Part shown: positions 33,656 through 42,663 of the stretch, in pieces
Layout of the letters: the number at the start of each line of letters is the position of its first letter
Numbering within the stretch: the first letter of the stretch is position 1
Assembly (NCBI RefSeq): GCF_001984155.1
Contig: NZ_MTQO01000044.1
Coordinates: 62,001 to 126,000 of the forward strand
From: Actinosynnema sp. ALI-1.44
GTDB lineage: Bacteria; Actinomycetota; Actinomycetes; Mycobacteriales; Pseudonocardiaceae
Reading direction: 5' to 3'
DNA length: 64,000 nt
Notes under the pieces: generated by a model
Seen by the model: only the letters and a program-made list of their open reading frames with translations
What the model was told of the DNA's origin: nothing
Database searches by the model: none
Translations under genes and position numbers: made by a program

Positions 33656-34225
33656 CACACAACACCTCGCGCAGGTAGCGGACCCAGAGCCGGACGTCGC
33701 GAAAGATCGCGGCCACCGAAAGCCCAAGACCAGCACAACTTGCCACAGCCCCCTCGGACACGACTGAGTGAGGCGCTTGTTCCCCGAACGAGTGACCGAG
33801 GTGGAAACAGGGCGACACGCAGCTGTACGAACCTCTCCCAGCACCGTCACTATCGAGGGACAGCACCCTGCCGACGAGAACCATGGAGACGCGGGCGACG
33901 GCGACGCGTGGCGTCACCAGCATGGGCTCGGCGGCACTCGGACCCGCCGCAGCAACTCGGCTCGTGAGGTTGTCGGCGAGATGCTCGAAGGGTCACCTCG
34001 TTGCGAGAACTTCGCGGTCCGGTGGACCGCATAGGCATGTAGCGAGCCGTATAGCAACGGGCGACCCGAAGTCCGACCGACCGCAACGACGAGGGGCCAC
34101 CCCGACACGGGTGGCCCCTCGTCTTGTGTCGTCACTCAACCGAGCCGCGTGACCGCATTAGTGCGCTTCTCAAGTCCTCCTGAGAAGGTGCGACCCGGAC
34201 ACACTCATAAACTCTCAGGACGCGC
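33656..34225. other. 570-nt region without a convincing gene
   Basis: Only low-complexity, poorly scoring open frames are present on either strand. No tRNA fold was recognised. A strong hairpin at 34088-34123 is the main feature. This is the slot downstream of the RHS toxin where an immunity gene would normally sit, and none was found. Confidence 0.5.
34088..34123. terminator. 15-bp stem terminator-like hairpin downstream of RHS gene
   Basis: GACGAGGGGCCACCC (34088-34102) pairs with 34109-34123 across a 6-nt loop. On the plus strand it is followed by TTGTGTCG. It lies ~100 nt past the minus-strand RHS gene's stop and would serve as its terminator. Confidence 0.6.
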
Positions 34226-37200
34226 TCAGCGCCTGGGGCCAAGCACTTGCAGAGCGTTGTCATAGATCGACTTACGCTGGTCATAGTGATACGGCAGCAC
34301 GCTACTGTTCGGATTTCCCACGTTGATCGCCCGGCTGACTCCGAGGAAGTCGCCCTGGTCGGCCAGATCGTTGAGGTTCGTTCCGGTCGCTTGTGTCCAA
34401 TACCACGCGATGACCTTCGCCGCGACGTCCGGGTCACGCAGGATCAGATCGGGATCATCGACGAGATCTGGTCGACCGATGGCATTACCGGCCATTTCGT
34501 AGTTCGCCCGGTGGGTGAGCTGGATCAGGCCGCGCCCCTTGTACCGCTCACTCTCCCCCGCAGGCAAGCCGAATTCGATGTCCCGCTGCCGGAAGAACTC
34601 CGAGTCACCGAATTCGACCCTCGTTCCCAAGAAGGCCGACTCGACGGCCACCGTTGCCAGGAACGCTGCCTGACGCGCCGGCGTGTTGATTTCCGCCTCT
34701 GCCATGGCTTTGTTGATCTCAGGCAGCGAACGAACGACGTCTTCATACGAGGCCTGTGGAATGATCGCCTGCAACTGCTGGGTAGTGATCGACGATCTGT
34801 CCGCGCCGGGGCGGTAGGGAACCTGGCATTCCGTGTCGAGGCACGCTTGTGGTGCCTTGCCAGTGGGGTCAGTCAGCTTGACCGGGTTGTTGTGGGCGTA
34901 GGTGTGAGTGGCGAGGTTGCGGGGGTTGGTGATGCCGCCCGCGGCTTTGCTGCCGTCGATGAACTCAGGCAGGGCTGGGTCTGCGCTTGCCCAGAGTTGG
35001 GTTCTGGGGTTGTAGTAGCGGGCGCCGTGGTAGTACAGACCGGTTTCGGTGTCGAGTTCCTTGCCGGTGAACTTGTACGGCGTGCTGGATTGGCCCGCCT
35101 GCTCCTCGACCCAGGTCTCACCGAAAGGCATGTACTCGAGGTGTTCGGTGACGTTGCCCTGGTTGTCGGTGACGTATCCGGACGAGCCGAGATGGTCGGC
35201 ATGGTAGTAGGACTGGGCGTTCTCGGCTCCGCTGGCGGCGACGGTCTTCGTGCTGAGGCGGTTGACGCCGACGAAGATGTGCTTGTAGCCGGTGCCGTCG
35301 CGTTCGCTGTAGCTACGGTTGGGGTACAGCGACAGACCGTCGCCAGCCTTGACCACGCGTTCACCGGCAGCGTCATAGGTGTACTTGACGGCGGCGTCAG
35401 CACAGCCTGCTGGAGTCTGAGCGACAGTCGTGGCGGTGTCGACGTTGCAGGCGAGCCGGTTCTCCTCGTCCCACACGTACTGGCGTCGTTTGCCACCGGC
35501 CGCCGTGTTCACCGTGTCGGTCAGGTTGCCGCTTGCGTCATAGGCCTGCGTGATCGGGCCGACCATGCTGGGAGCGTGTGGTTTGCCGCTGCCGTAGGTG
35601 TACGCGTAGTCGTAGGTCGTCTTGTCCTGGACCGAGGCTGGGTTAGTTGGGTCCTCGATCGGCTCGATGGGCCCTGCCTGCATCGGGCTGAACGACACCG
35701 GGCGCACTGAGCCGGGAGTCTGGGTGACCTCGTGGTGCTGGGTCTTCTTTGTAGTGTTGTGGATCGAGTCGTAGCCCAGGGTGAGGGTGTACCGGTTGGG
35801 CTTGTTGTCCTTGCCCAGGTATTCGCCGCTGGCCGAGGTGAGCCGGTACAGCTCGTCGTAGCCGTAGGTCTGTGCGCTCTTCGAGGCGGCCGTGTTGTTG
35901 GTCAGTTTGGTGATGTTGCCGATGTTGTCGTAGGTGTAGGCGAGGTTCTGGAACTCGGACTCCCCCGCTGACTTCAGGGTCGCCAACCTGCGGTCGGCCT
36001 GGTCGTAGGTGTAGGTCGTGCGCACCCCGTTCCCGGCTACCTGGAGGACTTTCTGTCCGAACTTGTCGTAGTCGAGGCGACCCAGGTAGGTGTAGTTGAC
36101 GCCGTTCTTAATCCCGGTGGCACGGCTGACCTGGCCGCCGGTGTCGTAGTCGTAGGTGAGAACTTCGCTGTCGGGGTACGTCATCTGCAGGACGCGGTTG
36201 AACGCGTCGTACCGCCATGACGTGGTGTAGCTACGGGGTGACCCGCCTGCCGCGGTGATCGTGCGGGTTTCGCGGGTTGTCTCCCCTAGCGCCCCATAAC
36301 CGCGGGTGACCGTTCCGGCTGCGTCGCGGATCTCGGTGATCCGTGACGCCGCGTTGTCCGCGGCTCCTGGTGCGCCATAGGTGTAGTTGACGTTGTTGGC
36401 TGGGAAAGTCGGGTACCGCACGGCCTTCAACCTGCGGTGCTCGTAGTCGTACTCGACGGTCTTCCCTGTGGCGGTGATTTTGGCGGTGACGTTGCCCGCT
36501 AGGTCATAGCGGGTCTCGGTGCGACCGGCGTCGGGACTGTCAAGGACGGTACGGCGGCCGAGATTGTCGTACTCAGTGCGGGTGGCGTTGTTCTTGTCGT
36601 CGGTGACGGTGGTGAGCTGGCCGAGTGGGTCGTGGTCGTAGCCGGTCCAGATCACCTCCGGGCCGTTGAAGTCCTTGACCGCGGTGGTCAACTCGCGCAG
36701 GTCGGTGTAGGTGCGGCGTTGTTTGCCGTTGCCGTCGGTCGCCGTGGTCTCGAACCGGACGCGACCGGCGCGGTCCGGCCCGAACCCGTAGGCCGTGGTA
36801 CTCGTGACCTCGTCCGGCTGGATTGTCTTGACCGTCCGGTCCAGCACGTCGTAGGTGTGCCGGGTGGGCGCGACGGTGTCGAACGCTGTGTTGAACGCCG
36901 TGTTGCTGTCGTTCTTGGGTTCGGTGACGGGATGGTACTGGTCGACGGCACGGCCGAGGAAGTCGAACTTCGTGCGCCCGGACACGGTCATGACCTGCTG
37001 CGGTGTGGAACCAGCGGTGTCCGCGACCGACGCGTCCTTCTTGGTCTGCAGGACGCGTTTGAGGCCGTCGGTGAAGGTGACTGTGTCAATGGTGTCGTCA
37101 CGGACACCGGCCGCCGACCGGTCCAGATGCCGGGTGGTCGCGTACGGAACAGCGGCTTCGGGGTGGTAGTCGAAGTCGATCGTGGCCTTGCCGGACCCGA

Positions 37201-40200
37201 TCTCGTACGGCCCGGTGACTGTGTCGAGGCGCCCGACGGCGTCGTAGGACATCAACACCTGTTGGTTGTTCTGGTCGGTGTTGCGATCCGGTTGCCCGTA
37301 CTTCAAGTTGTGGGTCGAGGACGACCGGTACCCGAAGCTGTCCGTGATGGACTCGACGTGGACGCCGACGACCGTGTCATAGCCGTACTCCAGCTTGTAC
37401 CGCTGCCCTGCTTCGTTCGCCGGTCCGGTGACCGACTTCAGGTTCCCCTCGGGGTAGTAGTCCAGATCGGAGTTCGCCGACGCGTTGTCGGACAAATATT
37501 GCCTGACTTGTCGCACCGCACCGGTCGCGCAGTCGACGCTCGCCTCACGGTGTCGCGCCCCGGAGTTGGCCGCGGTCCCCCGTTGTCTGACCGAGGTGGC
37601 GGTACCGACGATGTTGCGGTCGCGGCATGCCTGGTCGGCCGCGGTATAGCCATAGGTGATTTCCGTGTCGTCGGCGGCGCCGTCATCGGCGGCGTCGAAC
37701 GAGCGGACCAGGTTGCCGTAGTCGTCGTAGGACATCTCGGTGTGCGTGGACTTCGCCGGTGTCGCGGCGCCTTCGTAGAAGCGTTTGTCCACTCGGGACA
37801 GCGCCGCGAACACGCTGCCACCGGCGATGTCGCGCAACTGATACGTGTTGGCCGTCTCGGTGAACGGCTTTCCCGCGCCGTCGGTCAGCAAGGTCCGGGC
37901 CAGCAGGCCCTTCGTGTACGGGCTGTCGGTGCGGTACTCATCAGTCGTGCTGCGGTACAACGCATCCGCCGTACCGGGGTCGCGCGTCTCGGTGACGACC
38001 TTGCCGAACCCGACGAACTCGCGCTCGAACCGGTCGTACTTGCCTTGTTCGTACCGGAAGGTGGTGAGTTGGGTGTCGATGCCGTCACCGGGCTGCCCGT
38101 CGGACACCGCGGTGCGCGACAGAACCCAGCGGGACTCGGGCATGGCAGCGGTGTTGCCTACGCGGGTGTAGTCCAGGTCGATACGCGCACCGAGAGGACG
38201 GCCTACCGAACGGAGCAGGTTCGTGCGGCCGGACTTGTTCACCGCCACCTTGAGTTCGTTGTCCCGGGTGGACTTGACGTGGTCGGCGAGACCGTCGCCG
38301 TTGATGTCGCGCAGGCCGACTTCGGCACGGCCGATTCCGGCGGAGACATTGGCGCCGGGGTTGAACACGAACGTCCCGATCGGGGTGGGGACAGGGAAGG
38401 TGAAGTAGACCCCCGCACCGAGGGTGGCGTTCTTGTCCACGGCGATGTCGGAGAAACTGCCCCGCAACGGGGTGGGCGCGGTGAAGCCGGTGCCGGTGTT
38501 GAACGCCACCTTGATCGGGTTGGCGCCGTCGGTGAAGACGCGGTCGGTGAGGCCGTCACCGTTGACGTCGAGCATGCTGGCGTTGGTGAACGACGTGCCC
38601 AGCTCAGCCGACAGGCCACCGGCGAAGCCGTAGTTGTCGACGTTGAACCCGAGGTTGACACCGATGTTGCGGGTGGAGGCGTCGTTGATCGGCCCGGCCG
38701 ACCAGGGCTCCCGCGCGGCGAAGCTGTAGCCGAGGTTGAGTTGCGCGTCGCCGTTGGCGAAGACCTTGTCCGGTAGACCGTCACCGTTGATGTCGATCAG
38801 GTCGACGCGGGTGTCGGACTCCCCACCACCGAGGCTGCCGCCGATCCCCAGCGCCGGTTGCACCGGGCCGTTGGTGGAGGTGTTGTTGCTGCTCCCGGCT
38901 TCGGGTGCGGCCAGGCCCAGCGCGCTGGCCAGCGTGGCGGCCTCGCTGCCCGCGGAGTACGACACGTTGCCCGACAGGTTGTCGGTTTCACGGACGTTGC
39001 CGCCGAGCGTGCCGCGCCGAGTGCCGAGCGCGCCGTTCATGTCGGTGAACTGGATCTCCTTGGCGCCGACGACGTCGGGGTATCGGTCACCGTTGAGGTC
39101 GACGTAGTCCACCGAACCGGCGGTGATGCCGCCGACGACGGTGCCACCGAACGGACCAGCCGACAGGGTGCCGGACACCTGGCCGGTGACGCCACGGCGC
39201 ATCACCGTGCGGTCGCCCGCGACGTCGGCGTCGGTGACGATGTCAATGGTGTCCGCGCCGAGGCGGGAACTGGTCGCCATCGTGCCGGTGAACCACGAGG
39301 ACTCGTCCTGTGCGGCCCAGCCGCCCTTGGCCGGGTTGGCGGCGAAGATCGCCAGCCGGGGCATGGCGACCCGGGGGTTCGCGGTGAACCCCGGGATGTC
39401 GGCTTCCTTGGGCTCCTGGGGAAGGGCGTCCTTGAAGCTCTGGTCGATCGCGAGCTCGGCCTGCTTGATGGGCTGGGTGGCGCGGTCGCGGTTGGCCTGG
39501 TATCCGATCACGCCCCAGCCGCGGTAGGGCTGCGGGAACGCGCCCTGCGAGGCGGAACCGTGCATCGCGCTCGGCGCCGGGGTGAACGACGGCCACGGCG
39601 ACGTGAGGTCATAGGTGACCTGCGCGGACTGTTCGGCGACCATGCCGAGCAGGTTGGGATCCGTTGTGGAGTGGTCGAGGTACAGCTCGTCGCCTTCGGT
39701 GACCGGGACGGTCACGCCCAGGTCCTGTCCGGGCGAGCCGTACTGCCCGTTGACGACGTCGACGACCCGTTTGCCCAGCAACTGCCCGCCGCGTTTCTTC
39801 ACCGTGAACGCGATCTTGGTCGTCCCGGTCAGGCTGCCGAAGGTGAACTTCACGCTCGGCCGCACCTTCACCTGGCCGGTCTTGGTCACCTTGTAGGTCT
39901 GCTGCGGCGCGGTGAGGGTGTCGGCCGGGTACATGTCCACGTCGAACGGCGGGCTGATCACCAGCGTCGGCTCGCCTTTGTCGTCGACCAGCGACTCCAC
40001 GCCCGGTGCGGCCGTGTAGTGCGCCTTGGGCACCCAGGACACCGCGGAGACGTCGATCGGGGAGTCGGTCTTCACCTGCCACGACATCTTCTCGAACTGG
40101 CTGACCGGGATACTCACGTCGATCTTGGTGGTGCCGGTCGACGCGGCGGGCAGGACCTTGCGGAACACGTCCGCCGGGGTGTGGACCCCGTTGCCCTTCG

Positions 40201-42502
40201 TGATCACCACGGTCACGTCGTCGGAGGTCGTCTTGCTCTTGACCACGTCACCGGTCAGCCGCAGCGTGCCGTTGACCGGCACCACCACCTGCGACGAACG
40301 GCCGCCGAACGTGAAGTCCGTCGACGCACGGAACACGGTGTTCGCCAACCCGTTCACGTCCGCGCCCGCGGGAAGAGTGGTGTAGGTGATCGTCGGGTCC
40401 CACGCCACCGTGTCGTACTTCCCGTCCAAGATGGACTGTGTGCGGAAGTAGAGCGCGTCGCCCTTCTTCACCGCGACCGACCCGACGTTGGCCGGGGTGA
40501 ACTCGGTGTGGTCGTCCGGGCCGATCCGCTGCGCCCACAGTTCGGTGTCCTTGGCCTGGATGGTGACCCGCACGCCGTCGGCCTTGGTGTAGGCGGCACG
40601 TGCGGGCGACGGGTCCTGGGTCAGTTGCACCCGGCCGTCGACGCGGACCGTGCCGTCGAACGGCGCCACCCAGCGGCGTACCGAGTCCAGCAACGGCGAG
40701 TTGTCCACCTGCTGGTTGAACTGCGCGGTCTGATCACCGACGATCTCCCCGGTCACCGCGCCACCCCCGACCGGTACCGGGGTGCGCGTGGAATCCGCGC
40801 TGTAGGCAGGTTGACCACTGGCGTCGAGATAGCCGAACAACACACCGCCGTTGTTGACCAAGTCGGTGATGCCGTCACCGTTGACGTCGCTGAAGAACCG
40901 GTCGGACGTGGTCGTGGTCCCCACGAAGTCCAACTGCGCGGCGACGGCCGCGACGAACGCCTCGACACCGATCGTGCCCGACAACGTGCGCTCGGTGGAA
41001 ATACCCGGGAGATCGCGCAACTTGATCGGGGTGTCACCGAACTTCGGCGCGCCACCCGGCGCGGCCAGGTTGGGCCGGAAGTACACGTCGTTGTTCTTGC
41101 GGAACACCTTGTCCGGCAAGTTGTCGCCGTTCACGTCCATCAGCGTTGACAGCCCGTCGGACTGACCGGCGTTGAAGCCGACCTTCACCCCGACGCCGCC
41201 CTGCTTGACCGGCAGCCCCTGCACGTTGTACCCGGCGAACAAATGCGCGCCGAACCCGACGGAGGTGTTCGCCGAGATCGCGCTCGCCTCACCTTCGCGG
41301 ATGTTCACACCCAGGTCGTCATCCGGGACAGACCACGCCGAAGCATCAGCGAACCCGTTGTAGTTGCCGTCCTTGTCACGCACCTCGTCGAAGTAGTCGA
41401 ACGAATGCGTGTTGAACAGCTTGTTGTCCTCACCGAACTGCGACACCGAGGCCAGCAGGGTCTTCGCGTAGGCGCCGGTGCGGTAGTTGAGCTCGTAGGC
41501 CCGGATCAGGCTGTTGTCGAGTTTGACCTCGACCCGGCGCAGCAGGTCCGCCGTGACCCGCTTGAACCCGAACCGGGCGTCGATCTGCACGTCCCCGCGG
41601 CGGGGCTCGTTGCGCTCGCGGTCACGCAGGAACGTCACCGAATACCGGCCCTCGGCATCGCCGTGACCGGTGTAGGTGATCCGCTGCGGGTACAGGTTGC
41701 TGCCCGGCACCTTCGACTTGTCGGTCCCGCCGTCGTCCACCCGGGCGTACCGGTAGCGCATGACGTTGTCGTTGGTGTCGCGGACTTCGCGCACCGCCCA
41801 GGAACCCACGTTCCCGTTGGCGTCGGCCAACGCGGTGTTCTCGGCGCCGCCGTACACCATGCGGGTGCCGGACTTGTCGGTGACCTCCCACCAGTAGTTC
41901 GACGGCTTGTCCCCGTGCCGCACGATGCGGTCGAACCGGCCTTCCACCCGGGTGTGGAACACCTTCTCGGCTGTCCGCTTCTGCAATTCGCCCCGATGGG
42001 CAACGGGTGTCAACTGCTCGCCGTTGAGCAGGTAACTCTCTGTCTCCAGACCGGCGTCGTAGCGCGGAACACCCCACCGTGTGTCCACCGTCACCATCGG
42101 TGTGCTGACGTCCCACCCGACACCGAGCCAGCCGTTGGCGCCCGCCGAGGTGTAGGCCACCGCGAGCTTCGGCTCCACACCCGCCCGCCCCTTGGGCGCC
42201 TCCAGCGGATACGACAACCGCGCGTCACCCGCGTTGTTCGCTGTGGGAGCGCCGATCAGGTTCACCCCGGCGCCCGGGTCGGCCGCCTTGATGTCCTTGA
42301 TCTGGTTGGGGTTGAACGACGTCCCCTCCGGGTGCTCCGGAGCTGTCACCGCCCCGTCCGCACCTGCCCCTTGCGCCGTCCCACGCACCGACACCGGCGG
42401 CGCCGAGCCCATCACCGTCGCCACCAACGCCACGATCAACACCACGGCCGCGCCTCTGCGGCGGTGGCGAACGGGACGACGAGTCCACACGAGGACGGAC
42501 AT
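34226..42502 (-). CDS. SpvB/FG-GAP/RHS polymorphic toxin with C-terminal GH19-like domain
   Basis: A 2758-aa exported or membrane-anchored toxin. After a basic signal segment (TRRPVRHRRRGAAVVLIVALVATVMGSA), residues ~70-300 are SpvB-like (DARLSYPLEAP...GVEPKLAVAYTS). Residues ~440-1350 contain FG-GAP repeats (DVNGDGLPDKVF, DINGDGLADHV). Residues ~1560-2400 are YD/RHS repeats (YDxxGNxxxx), ending in the RHS core motif KFTGKELDTETGLYYHGARYYNPRTQLW...DPTGK near 2500-2545, the toxin junction. The variable tip (~2550-2758) resembles GH19 chitinase/lysozyme: AFLATVAVESAFLGTRVE with the candidate catalytic Glu, and YKGRGLIQLTHRANYEMAGNAIG. It would cut cell-wall polysaccharide. RBS GGAGGGGG precedes the ATG. 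No cognate immunity gene was identified. It is divergent from the STAND-WD40 gene. Confidence 0.85.
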   Translation of the reverse strand: MSVLVWTRRPVRHRRRGAAVVLIVALVATVMGSAPPVSVRGTAQGAGADGAVTAPEHPEGTSFNPNQIKDIKAADPGAGVNLIGAPTANNAGDARLSYPLEAPKGRAGVEPKLAVAYTSAGANGWLGVGWDVSTPMVTVDTRWGVPRYDAGLETESYLLNGEQLTPVAHRGELQKRTAEKVFHTRVEGRFDRIVRHGDKPSNYWWEVTDKSGTRMVYGGAENTALADANGNVGSWAVREVRDTNDNVMRYRYARVDDGGTDKSKVPGSNLYPQRITYTGHGDAEGRYSVTFLRDRERNEPRRGDVQIDARFGFKRVTADLLRRVEVKLDNSLIRAYELNYRTGAYAKTLLASVSQFGEDNKLFNTHSFDYFDEVRDKDGNYNGFADASAWSVPDDDLGVNIREGEASAISANTSVGFGAHLFAGYNVQGLPVKQGGVGVKVGFNAGQSDGLSTLMDVNGDNLPDKVFRKNNDVYFRPNLAAPGGAPKFGDTPIKLRDLPGISTERTLSGTIGVEAFVAAVAAQLDFVGTTTTSDRFFSDVNGDGITDLVNNGGVLFGYLDASGQPAYSADSTRTPVPVGGGAVTGEIVGDQTAQFNQQVDNSPLLDSVRRWVAPFDGTVRVDGRVQLTQDPSPARAAYTKADGVRVTIQAKDTELWAQRIGPDDHTEFTPANVGSVAVKKGDALYFRTQSILDGKYDTVAWDPTITYTTLPAGADVNGLANTVFRASTDFTFGGRSSQVVVPVNGTLRLTGDVVKSKTTSDDVTVVITKGNGVHTPADVFRKVLPAASTGTTKIDVSIPVSQFEKMSWQVKTDSPIDVSAVSWVPKAHYTAAPGVESLVDDKGEPTLVISPPFDVDMYPADTLTAPQQTYKVTKTGQVKVRPSVKFTFGSLTGTTKIAFTVKKRGGQLLGKRVVDVVNGQYGSPGQDLGVTVPVTEGDELYLDHSTTDPNLLGMVAEQSAQVTYDLTSPWPSFTPAPSAMHGSASQGAFPQPYRGWGVIGYQANRDRATQPIKQAELAIDQSFKDALPQEPKEADIPGFTANPRVAMPRLAIFAANPAKGGWAAQDESSWFTGTMATSSRLGADTIDIVTDADVAGDRTVMRRGVTGQVSGTLSAGPFGGTVVGGITAGSVDYVDLNGDRYPDVVGAKEIQFTDMNGALGTRRGTLGGNVRETDNLSGNVSYSAGSEAATLASALGLAAPEAGSSNNTSTNGPVQPALGIGGSLGGGESDTRVDLIDINGDGLPDKVFANGDAQLNLGYSFAAREPWSAGPINDASTRNIGVNLGFNVDNYGFAGGLSAELGTSFTNASMLDVNGDGLTDRVFTDGANPIKVAFNTGTGFTAPTPLRGSFSDIAVDKNATLGAGVYFTFPVPTPIGTFVFNPGANVSAGIGRAEVGLRDINGDGLADHVKSTRDNELKVAVNKSGRTNLLRSVGRPLGARIDLDYTRVGNTAAMPESRWVLSRTAVSDGQPGDGIDTQLTTFRYEQGKYDRFEREFVGFGKVVTETRDPGTADALYRSTTDEYRTDSPYTKGLLARTLLTDGAGKPFTETANTYQLRDIAGGSVFAALSRVDKRFYEGAATPAKSTHTEMSYDDYGNLVRSFDAADDGAADDTEITYGYTAADQACRDRNIVGTATSVRQRGTAANSGARHREASVDCATGAVRQVRQYLSDNASANSDLDYYPEGNLKSVTGPANEAGQRYKLEYGYDTVVGVHVESITDSFGYRSSSTHNLKYGQPDRNTDQNNQQVLMSYDAVGRLDTVTGPYEIGSGKATIDFDYHPEAAVPYATTRHLDRSAAGVRDDTIDTVTFTDGLKRVLQTKKDASVADTAGSTPQQVMTVSGRTKFDFLGRAVDQYHPVTEPKNDSNTAFNTAFDTVAPTRHTYDVLDRTVKTIQPDEVTSTTAYGFGPDRAGRVRFETTATDGNGKQRRTYTDLRELTTAVKDFNGPEVIWTGYDHDPLGQLTTVTDDKNNATRTEYDNLGRRTVLDSPDAGRTETRYDLAGNVTAKITATGKTVEYDYEHRRLKAVRYPTFPANNVNYTYGAPGAADNAASRITEIRDAAGTVTRGYGALGETTRETRTITAAGGSPRSYTTSWRYDAFNRVLQMTYPDSEVLTYDYDTGGQVSRATGIKNGVNYTYLGRLDYDKFGQKVLQVAGNGVRTTYTYDQADRRLATLKSAGESEFQNLAYTYDNIGNITKLTNNTAASKSAQTYGYDELYRLTSASGEYLGKDNKPNRYTLTLGYDSIHNTTKKTQHHEVTQTPGSVRPVSFSPMQAGPIEPIEDPTNPASVQDKTTYDYAYTYGSGKPHAPSMVGPITQAYDASGNLTDTVNTAAGGKRRQYVWDEENRLACNVDTATTVAQTPAGCADAAVKYTYDAAGERVVKAGDGLSLYPNRSYSERDGTGYKHIFVGVNRLSTKTVAASGAENAQSYYHADHLGSSGYVTDNQGNVTEHLEYMPFGETWVEEQAGQSSTPYKFTGKELDTETGLYYHGARYYNPRTQLWASADPALPEFIDGSKAAGGITNPRNLATHTYAHNNPVKLTDPTGKAPQACLDTECQVPYRPGADRSSITTQQLQAIIPQASYEDVVRSLPEINKAMAEAEINTPARQAAFLATVAVESAFLGTRVEFGDSEFFRQRDIEFGLPAGESERYKGRGLIQLTHRANYEMAGNAIGRPDLVDDPDLILRDPDVAAKVIAWYWTQATGTNLNDLADQGDFLGVSRAINVGNPNSSVLPYHYDQRKSIYDNALQVLGPRR

Positions 42503-42580
42503 GCCCTCGACCCCCTCCAGGTCAACGAGCCAGCGAAACGGTGTCGGTGCTGGCCACGGTGATCTGTGTAACTGCTGTGG

Positions 42581-42628
42581 ATTGTTCAGTGCCGGGGCCT
42601 GGACGCTGAACGACGAGATCTGAACAAT
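42581..42628. promoter_or_regulatory. ATTGTTCAG inverted repeat between RHS toxin and STAND-WD40 gene
   Basis: ATTGTTCAG (42581-42589) and CTGAACAAT (42620-42628) form a perfect 9-bp inverted pair; a third, shorter GTTCAG/CTGAAC partner lies at 42606-42611. It occupies the divergent promoter region and is a plausible operator for the HTH-STAND protein encoded next to it. Confidence 0.5.
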
Positions 42629-42663
42629 TCGGCGGGGGTGGTCAACTGGAGAGGGGCGGGCTG

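Noticed and set aside
33768-34034. Plus-strand 88-aa open frame
   Set aside because: It lacks a ribosome site and has no recognisable fold; probably chance.
34247-42562. Long plus-strand open frames (up to 763 aa, e.g. 36632-38776 and 38858-41149)
   Set aside because: They are antisense to the RHS gene, are rich in V/G/R/D with no fold, and arise from the high-GC third-position bias.
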